A program made the position numbers and the translations under genes. From NCBI GenBank assembly GCA_013822245.1, contig PNKE01000010.1:19077-83076 (forward strand): a stretch of 64,000 nucleotides of DNA. Reading direction: 5' to 3'. The notes under the pieces were generated by a model that worked only from the letters and a program-made list of their open reading frames with translations, was not told the origin of the DNA and did no database searches. This document shows, piece after piece, positions 34,730-42,628 of the stretch (the stretch's first letter is position 1; the number at the start of each line of letters is the position of its first letter). This DNA is from Candidatus Solibacter sp. (GTDB taxonomy: Bacteria; Acidobacteriota; Terriglobia; Bryobacterales; Bryobacteraceae).

Positions 34730-35107
34730 ATGATCGAAGCGATCGCGCGAATGAGAAGCCGGCCGGGAGTTGCCGCGCTGGCCGGATTGTCTCTATTGAT
34801 GCCGTTCCTGGTGGCGAACGCAGTGGTCGCCAACCGCATCGAGCCGTTGTTCTCGCTGATCCGGCCGGGGCTGCATACCAGCGCGAGAGAGTACGCCGTG
34901 CTGGCGATCGTGCTGCTGCTCATGCCGGCGGGCGCGCTGTGGGCGATGCTGCCGTCGCTGGGCCGGGACGAGACGGGACGAAGACGTTTCTATCTGATCA
35001 ATTGCGCCGTGGCGATTGTGTTACTTGCCATCTTCACCACGATCACCTTCGCGCTGGGCGGGGAGATCTACACCTGCGAGTACTTGCAGGTTTCCAACTG
35101 CGACTGA
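34730..35107 (+). CDS. small integral membrane protein of unknown function
   Basis: 125 residues with three hydrophobic segments (VAALAGLSLLMPFLVANAVV; YAVLAIVLLLMPAGALWAML; INCAVAIVLLAIFTTITFAL). A short tail contains two cysteines (YTCEYLQVSNCD). No family was recognised. It follows the two permeases by 40 bp in the same direction and could be their accessory subunit, but nothing in the sequence proves this. Confidence 0.65.
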   Translation: MIEAIARMRSRPGVAALAGLSLLMPFLVANAVVANRIEPLFSLIRPGLHTSAREYAVLAIVLLLMPAGALWAMLPSLGRDETGRRRFYLINCAVAIVLLAIFTTITFALGGEIYTCEYLQVSNCD

Positions 35108-35129
35108 GCGCGGAGGAGGATCGAGAGGG

Positions 35130-35369
35130 ATGAAATCACAGCAGCGCGCAGTTCAGATCCGGATCACCCAACACCGTTCCTATTGGATCGCCGAGGGTAT
35201 CGACCTTGCCTTGGTCACTCAGGCGCCATCGTTGGACGAGCTTGTTGTGAACATCCGCGAGGCGGTGGAGCTTCATCTTGATGGTGAGGATATCGAGAGC
35301 CTCGGGTTGCCGCCGAGGCCGCGGATTCGCGCAACGATTGAATTGAAACCGCGGGCCAGGCGCGGTTAG
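35130..35369 (+). CDS. HicB/DUF1902-like small protein
   Basis: 79 residues folding like HicB antitoxin N-terminal domains (partial RNase H-like): [20 protein letters not shown], then [21 protein letters not shown] start at ATG 35130 is supported by GGAGGAGGA. No HicA-type toxin gene is adjacent, and the DNA-binding C-terminal domain of full HicB proteins is absent. It is therefore an orphan, perhaps a solitary regulatory domain. Its stop codon overlaps the stop of the convergent typA gene by two bases. Confidence 0.7.
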   Translation: MKSQQRAVQIRITQHRSYWIAEGIDLALVTQAPSLDELVVNIREAVELHLDGEDIESLGLPPRPRIRATIELKPRARRG

Positions 35370-37165
35370 CGCATGTTGGCTTTGAGGATTTTCTTGCGCA
35401 GGCGGATGGTGGTTGGGGTGACTTCGACGAACTCGTCCTCGTTGATGAACTCGATGGCCTGTTCGAGGTTGAGCAGGCGCGGCGGGACCAGGCGGATGGC
35501 TTCGTCGGCGGAGGAGGCGCGCATGTTGGTGAGCTTCTTCTCCTTGACGATGTTGACGTTGAGGTCGTCGGGGCGGGAGTTTTCGCCGATGACCATGCCC
35601 TCATAGACCTCGGTTGTCGGCGAGATGAAGATTTCGCCGCGCTCCTGGAGGTTAAAGATGGCGTAGGCCGTGGCGGTGCCGGAGCGGTCGGCGACGAGCG
35701 CGCCGGTGAGGCGCATGGGGATGTCGCCCTGCCACTCGAAGTAGCCGTGGAAGAGCGAGTTCATGATGGCGGTGCCCTTGGTGTCGGTGAGCATCTCCGA
35801 GCGCAGTCCGATGAGGCCGCGGGAGGGGACCAGAAATTCGAGACGGGCGCGGCCGGAGCCGTGGTTGACCATCTTGGACATCTTGCCCTTGCGCATGCCG
35901 AGCTTTTCGATGACGACGCCGACGAAGGGTTCGGGGACGTCGACCACGAGGAGTTCCTGGGGCTCCATGAGCTTGCCGCCGGCGGTTTTGGTGATGATCT
36001 GCGGCTTGCCGACCATCAGTTCGTACCCTTCGCGGCGCATCATTTCGATGAGGATGGCGAGTTGCAGTTCGCCGCGTCCCATGACCTGGAAGGAGTCGGG
36101 GCCGCCGGCCTGTTCGACGCGCAGGCTGACGTTGGTGAGCAGTTCCTTATCGAGCCGGTCGCGGAGGTTGCGCGACGTGACGTAGGTCCCTTCACGGCCG
36201 GCGAACGGCGATGTGTTGATGGTGAACAGCATGCCGATCGTCGGTTCGTCGATCTGGATATGCGGCATGGCCTTGGGCGTGTCGGCGTGGGAGACGGTTT
36301 CGCCGATGGTGATGCCTTCGACGCCGGAGATGGCGAGGATGTCGCCGGGCATGGCCCTGGTTTCCTCGACGCGCTTGAGGCCTTCGAACGAGTACATCCT
36401 GGTGATGCGCGTCTTTTCCACCTTGCCGTCGAGCTTGGTGATGGAGACCTCGTCGCCATGGTTCAGCATGCCGTTGAAGACGCGGCCGATGGCGATGCGG
36501 CCGAGATAATCGGAGTAGTCGAGGTTGGCGACCTGGAACTGGAGGATAGCCTCGGGGTCGCCCTTGGGCGGGGGGATGTGTTTGAGAATGGCTTCGAAGA
36601 GGGGTTCCAGTGACGCGGACTCTTCTTCGGGGGAGAGCTTGGCGACGCCGTCGCGGGCGATGGCGTAGACGACTGGAAATTCGAGCTGCTCCTCGGTGGC
36701 ATCGAGGTCGATGAAGAGGTCGAAGATTTCGTTGAGGACTTCCTGGCAGCGGGCGTCGGGGCGGTCGATTTTGTTGATGACGATGATCTGGGGGAGGCGC
36801 GCCTCGAGGGCTTTGGACAGCACATAGCGCGTCTGCGGCAGCGGGCCTTCACTGGCATCGACCAGCAGCATGACTCCGTCGACGAGTTTGAGCGCGCGTT
36901 CGACCTCGCCGCCAAAGTCGGAGTGGCCGGGGGTGTCGACGATGTTGATCTTGTGGCCCTTGTAGTGGACGCCGGTGGTTTTGGAAAGGATGGTGATGCC
37001 GCGCTCGCGCTCGAGTTCATTGGAGTCCATGGCGCGCTCCTCGACGCGCTCGTTGGCGCGGAAGATGCCCGACTGGCGGAACATGGCGTCGACCAGAGTG
37101 GTCTTGCCGTGATCGACATGCGCAATGATGGCGATGTTTCTGAGTTGAGGATTTGGAGATGTCAT
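35366..37165 (-). CDS. typA: translational GTPase TypA/BipA
   Basis: 599 residues, the usual length. The GTPase motifs are intact: [15 protein letters not shown] (G1), [16 protein letters not shown] (G3) and [13 protein letters not shown] (G4). Domain II, EF-G-like domains III and V, and the BipA-specific C-terminal domain ([20 protein letters not shown]) follow. TypA binds ribosomes, helps large-subunit assembly and is needed under stress or cold. It is a single gene converging on the HicB-like gene. The start ATG at 37165 gives the normal N-terminus ([13 protein letters not shown]). Confidence 0.96.
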   Translation of the reverse strand: MTSPNPQLRNIAIIAHVDHGKTTLVDAMFRQSGIFRANERVEERAMDSNELERERGITILSKTTGVHYKGHKINIVDTPGHSDFGGEVERALKLVDGVMLLVDASEGPLPQTRYVLSKALEARLPQIIVINKIDRPDARCQEVLNEIFDLFIDLDATEEQLEFPVVYAIARDGVAKLSPEEESASLEPLFEAILKHIPPPKGDPEAILQFQVANLDYSDYLGRIAIGRVFNGMLNHGDEVSITKLDGKVEKTRITRMYSFEGLKRVEETRAMPGDILAISGVEGITIGETVSHADTPKAMPHIQIDEPTIGMLFTINTSPFAGREGTYVTSRNLRDRLDKELLTNVSLRVEQAGGPDSFQVMGRGELQLAILIEMMRREGYELMVGKPQIITKTAGGKLMEPQELLVVDVPEPFVGVVIEKLGMRKGKMSKMVNHGSGRARLEFLVPSRGLIGLRSEMLTDTKGTAIMNSLFHGYFEWQGDIPMRLTGALVADRSGTATAYAIFNLQERGEIFISPTTEVYEGMVIGENSRPDDLNVNIVKEKKLTNMRASSADEAIRLVPPRLLNLEQAIEFINEDEFVEVTPTTIRLRKKILKANMR

Positions 37166-37231
37166 GCGGAACTAATTGGGAGCGGGAACTTCCATTGTCC
37201 CACGACGGGCGATGCCGCGTAAGCGCGAGTT

Positions 37232-37894
37232 CTACGGATCGATGCGGACGACGAAGGCGCCGGGGGCGTTGCGTTTGAGCGCGGAGGCGAGCGCTTCGGC
37301 CTCTACCTGCGTGGCCTTGTCGCCCACAAGAACGCGCCAGACGGGCGCGGGGCCGTCGCGGCGGATGACGCGGACTGGAGCGTGGCGCAACTCGAGTTGC
37401 TCGCGAAGCTGATCGGCGCGGCGCCTGCTTTCAAACGCGCCCACTTGCACCGCGAAGGCGGGCGCGCCTTGGGCGGGGCCGTAGCCGAGGATGATGACGC
37501 GGACCAGCGCCGTGCCTGGTCCGATCATTTCGATCCGCCGCGCGGCGGCGCGGGAGAGGTCGATGATGCGCCCGTCGATGAACGGTCCGCGGTCGGTGAT
37601 CCTCACTTCCACGCTCCTGCCGTTGGTCTGGTTCTCCACCATCACGCGAGCGCCGAACGGCAGAGTGCGGTGCGCCGCCGTGAGCTTGTCCATGTCGTAG
37701 ACCTCGCCGTTGGCGGCCCTCCTGCCGTGGTATGGATGGCCGTACCAACTCGCTATGCCGGTCTCCACCGAACCCGCCTTCGGGACCGCCGGCATGCGTG
37801 GCGCGCGCTTGCGCTTCGCGCAGCCTGAAAGAAAAACGCACAGCGCCGCGGAAGCCGCGGCGAGCGCCGCGATGCGCCGAACCCGCGTCATCAT
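37232..37894 (-). CDS. rlpA: RlpA-like septal lipoprotein with SPOR domain
   Basis: 220 residues. A lipoprotein signal with lipobox LSGC near residue 24, then a double-psi beta-barrel RlpA domain (GIASWYGHPYHGRRAANGE, KLTAAHRTLPFGARVMV, VRITDRGPFIDGRIIDLS) and a C-terminal SPOR domain (FAVQVGAFESRRRADQLREQ) that binds denuded peptidoglycan at division sites. RlpA cleaves or organises septal glycan strands. The catalytic-type Asp in ITDRGPF is present. The start MMTRVRRIAA at 37894 is chosen because it places the lipobox at normal distance; a longer start at 37963 would not. It is divergently arranged with the Lys/Ala/Pro repeat gene. Confidence 0.9.
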   Translation of the reverse strand: MMTRVRRIAALAAASAALCVFLSGCAKRKRAPRMPAVPKAGSVETGIASWYGHPYHGRRAANGEVYDMDKLTAAHRTLPFGARVMVENQTNGRSVEVRITDRGPFIDGRIIDLSRAAARRIEMIGPGTALVRVIILGYGPAQGAPAFAVQVGAFESRRRADQLREQLELRHAPVRVIRRDGPAPVWRVLVGDKATQVEAEALASALKRNAPGAFVVRIDP

Positions 37895-37970
37895 TGGGGC
37901 TGAGTGTTTCAAACGTTCTGATCCCTTCTTGTTTCTGCCCGGCGCCCTCTCGCGCTCACTCACTTTTTCC

Positions 37971-38000
37971 TTGACTTTGTTTTATGTCCAAGTTTATACA
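37971..38000 (+). promoter_or_regulatory. sigma70-like promoter of the Lys-Ala-Pro repeat gene
   Basis: TTGACT (37971-37976) and TATACA (37995-38000) with an 18-bp spacer in an AT-rich stretch that contrasts with its GC-rich surroundings. It leaves a leader of about 50 nt. Confidence 0.6.
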
Positions 38001-38011
38001 GAGATCATAAT

Positions 38012-38041
38012 GCGATCGATAGCGATCGCGACATCTGATGT
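38012..38041 (+). promoter_or_regulatory. two small palindromes in the leader of the Lys-Ala-Pro repeat gene
   Basis: GCGATCG-ATAG-CGATCGC (38012-38029) is a perfect 7-bp inverted repeat, followed directly by ACATC-T-GATGT (38031-38041). They lie between promoter and start codon and could be an operator or an RNA structure. Confidence 0.45.
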
Positions 38042-38057
38042 CAGGGAGAAACACTGA

Positions 38058-38279
38058 ATGAGAAACGCGACCAAGAAGGCTGCCGCCCCCAAGGCTGCTG
38101 CCCCCAAGAAGGCTGCGGCGCCGAAGAAGGCCGCCGCTCCGAAGAAAGCTGCTGCGCCTAAGAAGGCCGCGGCGCCGAAGAAGGCCGCCGCCCCCAAGGC
38201 TGCTGCTCCCAAGAAGGCTGCTGCTCCGAAGAAGGCTGCTGCTGCTCCGAAGAAGGCCGCAGCGCCGAAGAAGAAGTAA
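38058..38279 (+). CDS. Lys/Ala/Pro-repeat protein, histone H1-like
   Basis: 73 residues made almost entirely of AAAPKK units (about ten, with two AAAPKAAAPKK variants) after MRNATKK. It is extremely basic and has no hydrophobic core. The same low-complexity pattern occurs in histone H1-like and HU-tail proteins that coat DNA, so a nucleoid-binding role is likely; RNA binding is possible. Synonymous codons vary between units (GCC/GCT/GCG, CCC/CCG), so the protein repeat is older than a recent slippage event. The strong promoter, leader palindromes and downstream hairpins support a real, highly expressed gene. It may be mis-called by gene finders because of its composition. Confidence 0.75.
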   Translation: MRNATKKAAAPKAAAPKKAAAPKKAAAPKKAAAPKKAAAPKKAAAPKAAAPKKAAAPKKAAAAPKKAAAPKKK

Positions 38280-38287
38280 CTACGCAA

Positions 38288-38304
38288 CGTTCCTATAGGG
38301 AACG
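38288..38304 (+). other. small inverted repeat downstream of the Lys-Ala-Pro repeat gene
   Basis: CGTTCC-TATAG-GGAACG, 9 bases after the stop codon. Confidence 0.35.
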
Positions 38305-38324
38305 CGGCTAAACGGAATCAACCC

Positions 38325-38353
38325 TCGAGCCCTGGCTTCAAGCCAGGGCTCGA
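38325..38353 (+). terminator. strong hairpin, terminator and likely group II intron target
   Basis: TCGAGCCCTGGCTT (38325-38338) and AAGCCAGGGCTCGA (38340-38353) are perfect reverse complements. The hairpin stands 45 bases behind the Lys-Ala-Pro gene and is followed by TGCTT. Five bases later the group II intron remnant begins. Group IIC introns insert just behind such terminator stems. Confidence 0.6.
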
Positions 38354-38358
38354 TGCTT

Positions 38359-38930
38359 GTGCGCCAGGCATTTTCGACAGCTTGGCTGTGAAAGTCCCCT
38401 TCACAGCCTGATGGAGGCGAAGTGATAGCGGAGCGCATGGGCGTCGCTGCGGGGCGTGGTCTGAAGGAAGCGTGGAGCAAACCTGCGAGCCGATGGACAG
38501 GAACCGTATCCAAGGCATGCGGCGCCGGAGGAGCTGGCCAGCGACAACGAAGCCCATATCCATCAAGGGCACTGGTTGTGAAATCGGCGGTTGTGCGTTG
38601 AAGGCGGTCGCGCTTACCTCGATAGATCTGTTGCGCGTCACGGGATCGTGACTGAAGGCGGTTTGACCTCGCAGCAGAAGCCAGCAGAGGGCGTAGTCGG
38701 CACGAAGGTGATGAAGGCCCGAACGGTCTCCGCAAGGGGTCAATGGGAGAGACGAGTAGGCATCGCGACACATGAGCGGCAAGCGGCAGAATAACCAGAT
38801 CCTGTTGGCCTTTGCCGAGGAGGATAGGGGTGTAGCCCCAAAGGGCCTTGGCGAAGGGACCGAATCGCTCACGGCGAATCGCGGGACAGACAGTCCGGCC
38901 AGTGTGGCGAACAGTTGATGGAGGAAACGG
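38359..38930 (+). mobile_element. group II intron remnant (5' ribozyme part and start of reverse transcriptase)
   Basis: The left end GTGCGCC at 38359 matches the conserved GUGYG start of bacterial group II introns. The following 400 bases carry stretches typical of these ribozymes and their leaders (for example around 38490, 38600-38640 and 38700-38760), leading to the beginning of an intron-encoded reverse transcriptase at 38772. The intron is cut off inside the reverse transcriptase; no domain V or VI was found before 39540. It is therefore immobile. Its place just behind a terminator hairpin fits the IIC class, although the class cannot be fixed from this fragment. Confidence 0.8.
38772..38930 (+). 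pseudogene. truncated group II intron reverse transcriptase (N-terminus only)
   Basis: From ATG 38772 it reads MSGKRQNNQILLAFAEEDRG and continues with the usual intron-RT leader region (GEGTESLTANRGTD). The phase is lost at AACAGTTGATGGAGGAA: the expected QLMEE is one base out of frame, giving a stop at VANS. The catalytic domains are missing. Confidence 0.8.
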
Positions 38931-39017
38931 GCTGGTGAATCCGGCCGATGATGGGACGGCGCAAGGCGGTCCTTTCACCGTGCCTCGCGGGAGCCGGAGC
39001 CAGGCCGCCGGGGCGCA

Positions 39018-39218
39018 CTGAATCACCCGTTCGCTGATCTGATCGCGGATCCGTCCGAATGAGCCGGGCCGGGTCTCCGCGTCGCCTTCAACCGCCGCCG
39101 CATCCTCGAAACTCCAATGGATCCGTTCAACAGGGACGGGCCAGACCGGGCGGCACCGTCTCGCGTTGCCCCAAACGGTGAAGATGCAGGCGAACTCGCG
39201 GCCGAGGATTTCATCCAC
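39018..39218 (-). pseudogene. arsenate reductase (LMW-PTP type arsC) C-terminal remnant
   Basis: The minus strand reads SVDEILGREFACIFTVWGNA, then RIHWSFEDAAAVEGDAETRP and FGRIRDQISERV. This is the second half of a thioredoxin-coupled ArsC, whose normal pattern is SVDEILGREFDYVITVC. The N-terminal P-loop half is absent and the conserved Cys after ITV has become Trp. Its broken N-terminal side abuts the acr3 remnant. Confidence 0.75.
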
Positions 39219-39221
39219 TGA

Positions 39222-39390
39222 CTCCGGCCAACGGCTTCGAACTGGCTCTCACGGCTGTCATCGCCACCCTTTGGCATCCACCACGGCGCCGCTTTCGCCG
39301 CCGTGATCGCAGCGCGGGCTGAAGTCCCCGTTCTCATCGGCCTCGTCAACGTCGCCCGCGGGATCAACCGCCGGTGCTCCGGCGGCATCC
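39222..39390 (+). pseudogene. ACR3-type arsenite efflux pump C-terminal remnant with frameshift
   Basis: The plus strand reads NGFELALTAVIAT and, after one extra C near 39269, FGIHHGAAFAAVI followed by EVPVLIGLVNVAR. This is the last part of an ACR3 transporter (last two membrane helices). The first eight helices are gone. The fragment points away from the arsC remnant; the two are joined head to head at about 39222, an arrangement no intact ars operon has. Confidence 0.72.
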
Positions 39391-39538
39391 TTGAGACGAT
39401 CGATTCGCGTCAGGCCCAAGGCCGTTCACGGCAGGAGCGCGGCAGAGGCCGAGCGGGCCGCACTCGGCTTCCAGCACGCGCCCGTTCAGGCCCAGGCAGC
39501 GCCGGATACGTTCAACCTTCGGCGTATGCGGCGATGGA
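39391..39538. other. short non-coding stretch after the ars remnants
   Basis: No recognisable gene or remnant between the acr3 fragment and the next gene. The 38931-39017 stretch between the intron remnant and arsC is likewise featureless. Confidence 0.4.
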
Positions 39539-40114
39539 TCAGGGGATGGGGCGGACCTTGCGGGTCCGTTCAAGATCCTGCTGGAGCTGGCGGGCGACCT
39601 TGTCGGCCACATCGGCGCTGGCTGAGCGGAACTTGGCGCCCTGGCTTTCCTGCGTCGTGGACCAGATGACGTCGCCGTCGCGGTTGACCAGACGAACCGA
39701 GGCCGAGGCCTCGTGCTTGCGCTCCTGTATCCGCATCTGCTCGTTCTCGCCGACCGCTCCCTGCAGCCCCACGAAGTTCCGGCCCGATCGCGCCGCTGAA
39801 GCGCCCCGGCCGAGCGAGAGGCCAGCGCGGGCGGTGATGGAATCACCCGACTGGAAGACGTCGGTGAACACCAGGTCTTCACCGGATCCGCGCAGAATGG
39901 CATCTGCGCGGTCAGGAGTCTCGGTCAGCACGAAGACCCGCAGCCGCTGGACGCTGGCGATAATCATGTCGCGGAGTTGGGACGCGGATTCGCCGCCGCC
40001 AAATTTCTCGACATAGACTCGCTGAACGGTTGGAAGCTGTAACTCAAGTGCTTCCGGCTCGTTGGCGCTTGCCGTCGCCACGAGCAGAGAGAGGGCCAAA
40101 ATGTGGGGGATCAT
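39539..40114 (-). CDS. secreted protein of unknown function
   Basis: 191 residues with a signal peptide (MIPHILALSLLVATASA). The mature part alternates strands and helices: VQRVYVEKFGGGESASQLRD near the start, RVFVLTETPDRADAILRGSG in the middle and SVRLVNRDGDVIWSTTQESQ near the end. This order resembles CsgG/LpoB-like periplasmic alpha/beta folds in which a variable C-terminal strand reports 'D/A-D-G-xx-W', but the family could not be named with certainty. Its ATG overlaps the stop of the upstream gene by four bases, so the two are co-translated. Confidence 0.7.
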   Translation of the reverse strand: MIPHILALSLLVATASANEPEALELQLPTVQRVYVEKFGGGESASQLRDMIIASVQRLRVFVLTETPDRADAILRGSGEDLVFTDVFQSGDSITARAGLSLGRGASAARSGRNFVGLQGAVGENEQMRIQERKHEASASVRLVNRDGDVIWSTTQESQGAKFRSASADVADKVARQLQQDLERTRKVRPIP

Positions 40115-40569
40115 CCTTTTCCTGCTCTTCTCGCTTCCTCATCCTGGAAGGTCACTTTCCTTCCGCTTCTTGCCTCAAGTGAAACCAAGACGGTGCGGAC
40201 AGCCTTCTTGTCCACACGAAGCACGAGAGCCTCCAACCGGCCATCCTCTCCTTCAAATCCAATGCTGACGAAGTGCGCCCGCTTCTTGCTCAGAACGAAC
40301 AGTGGCGAGAGTAGAAATGCCTCCAGAACCCGCCGGTCCACCTTCTGGCCGTATTCGATCTGATGAATACGGTCGAACGGGATCCGGACGGTGGCGTCCT
40401 TCGTTTTGAAAATAAAAGAGATAGGGTCAGTCGTGAGGACTGTGCCTGCGGTATTGGGCGCGAGCGTGGGGAGCGTGCCGCCGAGGTACTCGGCTTCAAA
40501 GCCGAAACCCGCGGCAACGGCGCATCCGCCGACCAAGGCGAGCATCAATATAAGTGCCCAGCATCGCAT
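40111..40569 (-). CDS. secreted protein of unknown function, partner of the following gene
   Basis: 152 residues. Signal peptide with a possible lipobox (LVGGC). The mature part is strand-rich (PISFIFKTKDATVRIPFDRI, HQIEYGQKVDRRVLEAFLLS, HFVSIGFEGEDGRLEALVLR), with a short hydrophobic segment around residue 85. No family was recognised. It overlaps the 39539-40114 gene by four bases, suggesting that both products work together in the envelope. Confidence 0.65.
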   Translation of the reverse strand: MRCWALILMLALVGGCAVAAGFGFEAEYLGGTLPTLAPNTAGTVLTTDPISFIFKTKDATVRIPFDRIHQIEYGQKVDRRVLEAFLLSPLFVLSKKRAHFVSIGFEGEDGRLEALVLRVDKKAVRTVLVSLEARSGRKVTFQDEEARRAGKG

Positions 40570-41015
40570 GGCTCACACCTACCGGCCTAGTACGTCTATG
40601 AGTACATCCTAAAGGAGAGTCGTCGGTTTTCAAGAGGGAATTTATGGTCTAACTCGCTTGCAATATGCGTCCCCGTGGTCCGATACGGATAAGGGGGAGT
40701 GTCAGCCCTAAAAAGGTCCTAATCTAGCTTGGGCTCTTCGCCGGGCCTTCTCCATGAGTCCGGAAGTGGCGGCCGGCGAAAGTGAATGAATCGCAAGGTG
40801 TTGCAATGACTGACATAATTCTCAATAAATGTTTTATCGGCACTGGAAGCTCGGCCGTGACTTCCTATCAGAACCGTCGTTTACCCGCCGCTCTGGGTGC
40901 GGCCGTCCGTGAAGGCGGAATCCGGCCGGGTGGGGGGTCCAGCATTAGCGGTGCTTGAAATGGAATATGCCCGGGGACTATTACCTTCGCGAGACAGGGG
41001 GTAATAACATTAAAT
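40570..41015. other. divergent intergenic region
   Basis: About 450 bases between the secreted pair (minus) and the molybdoenzyme (plus). No gene seen. A small repeat ATTACC/GGTAAT brackets the bases just before the molybdoenzyme start (40979-41004). Promoters for both sides are expected but none is convincing. Confidence 0.4.
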
Positions 41016-41675
41016 ATGGTCAATAACGCAGAGTTCCTGCAGCCCGAAGCGCTTGCGCGGCCGGAAGAGCAGCGGCAGGGGGTCATCATCAGCCCGGACA
41101 CGCGCCAGGGGAACCGCATCCCGCCGGGGCAGAGCCGGACGCGGAAGTGGCCGGTGCTGGATGCGGCGGGGACGCCGCCGATCGACATGGTGAAGTGGCG
41201 GCTGGAGATGCATGGACTGGTGGAACGTGAGGTTTCGCTGGACTGGGCTACTTTCAGCCAGTTGCCGCGGGTGGAGGTTTTTGCCGATTTTCACTGCGTG
41301 ACGCGCTGGTCGAGGCTGGGCAACGTCTGGACAGGCGTCAGGACGCGTGACCTGGCCGGGCTTTGCGGCGTAAAGCCGGAGGCGCAGTTCGTTCTGGCGC
41401 ACTGCTACGACTACGGTTTCACCACCAACATCCCGCTGGAGGTGTTTCTGAGCGATGACGCCCTGGTGGCGACGCATCACGACGGCGAGCCGCTGACGCC
41501 GGACCATGGCGCGCCGGCGCGGCTGATCGTTCCGCGGCTCTACGCCTGGAAGAGCGCCAAATGGCTGGGGGGCTTGGAGTTCCTGGACCGCGACCGGGCG
41601 GGTTTCTGGGAGCGCAACGGGTATCATATGAATGGAGATCCGTGGAAGGAGCAACGCTTTGGGGCCTGGGGCTGA
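41016..41675 (+). CDS. sulfite-oxidase-like molybdopterin-dependent oxidoreductase
   Basis: 219 residues covering just the molybdopterin domain. The Moco-ligating cysteine is in VFADFHCVTRWS near residue 94, and LAHCYDYGFTTNIPLEVFLS plus GAPARLIVPRLYAWKSAKWL match the SuoxA/MsrP domain. It lacks a haem domain, dimerisation domain and signal peptide. Such short cytoplasmic forms are common; the substrate is unknown, with sulfite, sulfoxides or N-oxides possible. The start at 41016 follows a poor ribosome site. The MBL-fold gene overlaps or follows immediately, suggesting one operon. Confidence 0.87.
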   Translation: MVNNAEFLQPEALARPEEQRQGVIISPDTRQGNRIPPGQSRTRKWPVLDAAGTPPIDMVKWRLEMHGLVEREVSLDWATFSQLPRVEVFADFHCVTRWSRLGNVWTGVRTRDLAGLCGVKPEAQFVLAHCYDYGFTTNIPLEVFLSDDALVATHHDGEPLTPDHGAPARLIVPRLYAWKSAKWLGGLEFLDRDRAGFWERNGYHMNGDPWKEQRFGAWG

Positions 41676-42621
41676 GACGGCAATAGTGCAAGGGCGCAAG
41701 TGGCGCAGACGGTCGTGGATCGGCGGCATCGGGCTCGGCCTGGCCGGGGTGGGGGCGACGATGGCGTACCGGACAGCGCCGTCGTTCTGGAAACAGTACT
41801 TTGACGAACTGGGCCGCGACATCGAACCGGCTCCCCGCAAGTTGCCTGTCGAGACCTGGAAAGACCAGGGCCTCCATGCCGGCTGGCTGGGCCATGCGAC
41901 GATCCTGCTGCGGCTGGACGGCTTCACCGTTCTGACCGACCCGGTCTTCAGCAAGCGGGTGGGATTGTCGCTCGGGCCGCTCACGCTGGGATTGAAGCGC
42001 CTTGTCGAACCGGCGTTACAGATCAGGCAGTTGCCGAGGATCGACCTGGTCCTGCTCTCCCACGCCCACATGGATCATTTCGACCTGCCGAGCCTGCGGG
42101 CGATGGAGGCGCGGCGGCCGCATGTGATCACCGCGCGCGGGACCTCCGATCTGCTGAACGCAGGCGGGTATGCGTCGGTGAAGGAGATCGGGTGGGGCGA
42201 GCGGATCAACGCCGGTCCGGCGACGATCGAAGGCATCCGGGTGAACCACTGGGGGGCGCGGGTGCGGACCGACACATGGCGCGGCTACAACGGCTATGTG
42301 ATCCGGTGCGGGCGCTGGAAAGTGGTGTTTGCCGGCGACACGGCATGGACCGAGGACTTCAAGGATATTGCCGGAGCACACCTGGCCATCATGCCCGTGG
42401 GCGCCTACAACCCCTGGATCCGGGCGCACTGCTCGCCTGAACAGGCCTGGACGATGGCCAACCACGCCGGCTCCGATTACGTCGCTCCGGTGCACCACCG
42501 GACGTTCACGCTGAGCCGCGAGCCGCTGGCGGAACCGATGGAACGGCTGCTGGCGGCGGCGGGCCGAGCGACCGACCGCGTCGGCTGGCAGGATATCGGC
42601 GATCAGTTCACGCTGACGTAG
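41632..42621 (+). CDS. MBL-fold metal-dependent hydrolase (UlaG/NAPE-PLD-like), membrane-anchored
   Basis: 329 residues from the ATG at 41632, overlapping the preceding gene by 44 bases. A GTG at 41686, ten bases after that gene's stop, would give a tidier protein (311 residues) and may be the true start. A hydrophobic N-terminal segment (SWIGGIGLGLAGVGATMAYR) anchors it. The zinc motif is LLSHAHMDHFDLPSLRAME. Further metal ligands are VFAGDTAWTEDFKDIAG and APVHHRTFTLSREP. The relatives NAPE-PLD and UlaG cleave phosphodiesters or lactones; the real substrate is unknown. Confidence 0.85.
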   Translation: MEIRGRSNALGPGAETAIVQGRKWRRRSWIGGIGLGLAGVGATMAYRTAPSFWKQYFDELGRDIEPAPRKLPVETWKDQGLHAGWLGHATILLRLDGFTVLTDPVFSKRVGLSLGPLTLGLKRLVEPALQIRQLPRIDLVLLSHAHMDHFDLPSLRAMEARRPHVITARGTSDLLNAGGYASVKEIGWGERINAGPATIEGIRVNHWGARVRTDTWRGYNGYVIRCGRWKVVFAGDTAWTEDFKDIAGAHLAIMPVGAYNPWIRAHCSPEQAWTMANHAGSDYVAPVHHRTFTLSREPLAEPMERLLAAAGRATDRVGWQDIGDQFTLT

Positions 42622-42628
42622 GCTGCGT

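Noticed and set aside
35130..35369. Complete HicAB toxin-antitoxin system
   Set aside because: No HicA-like gene on either side and the HicB DNA-binding domain is absent.
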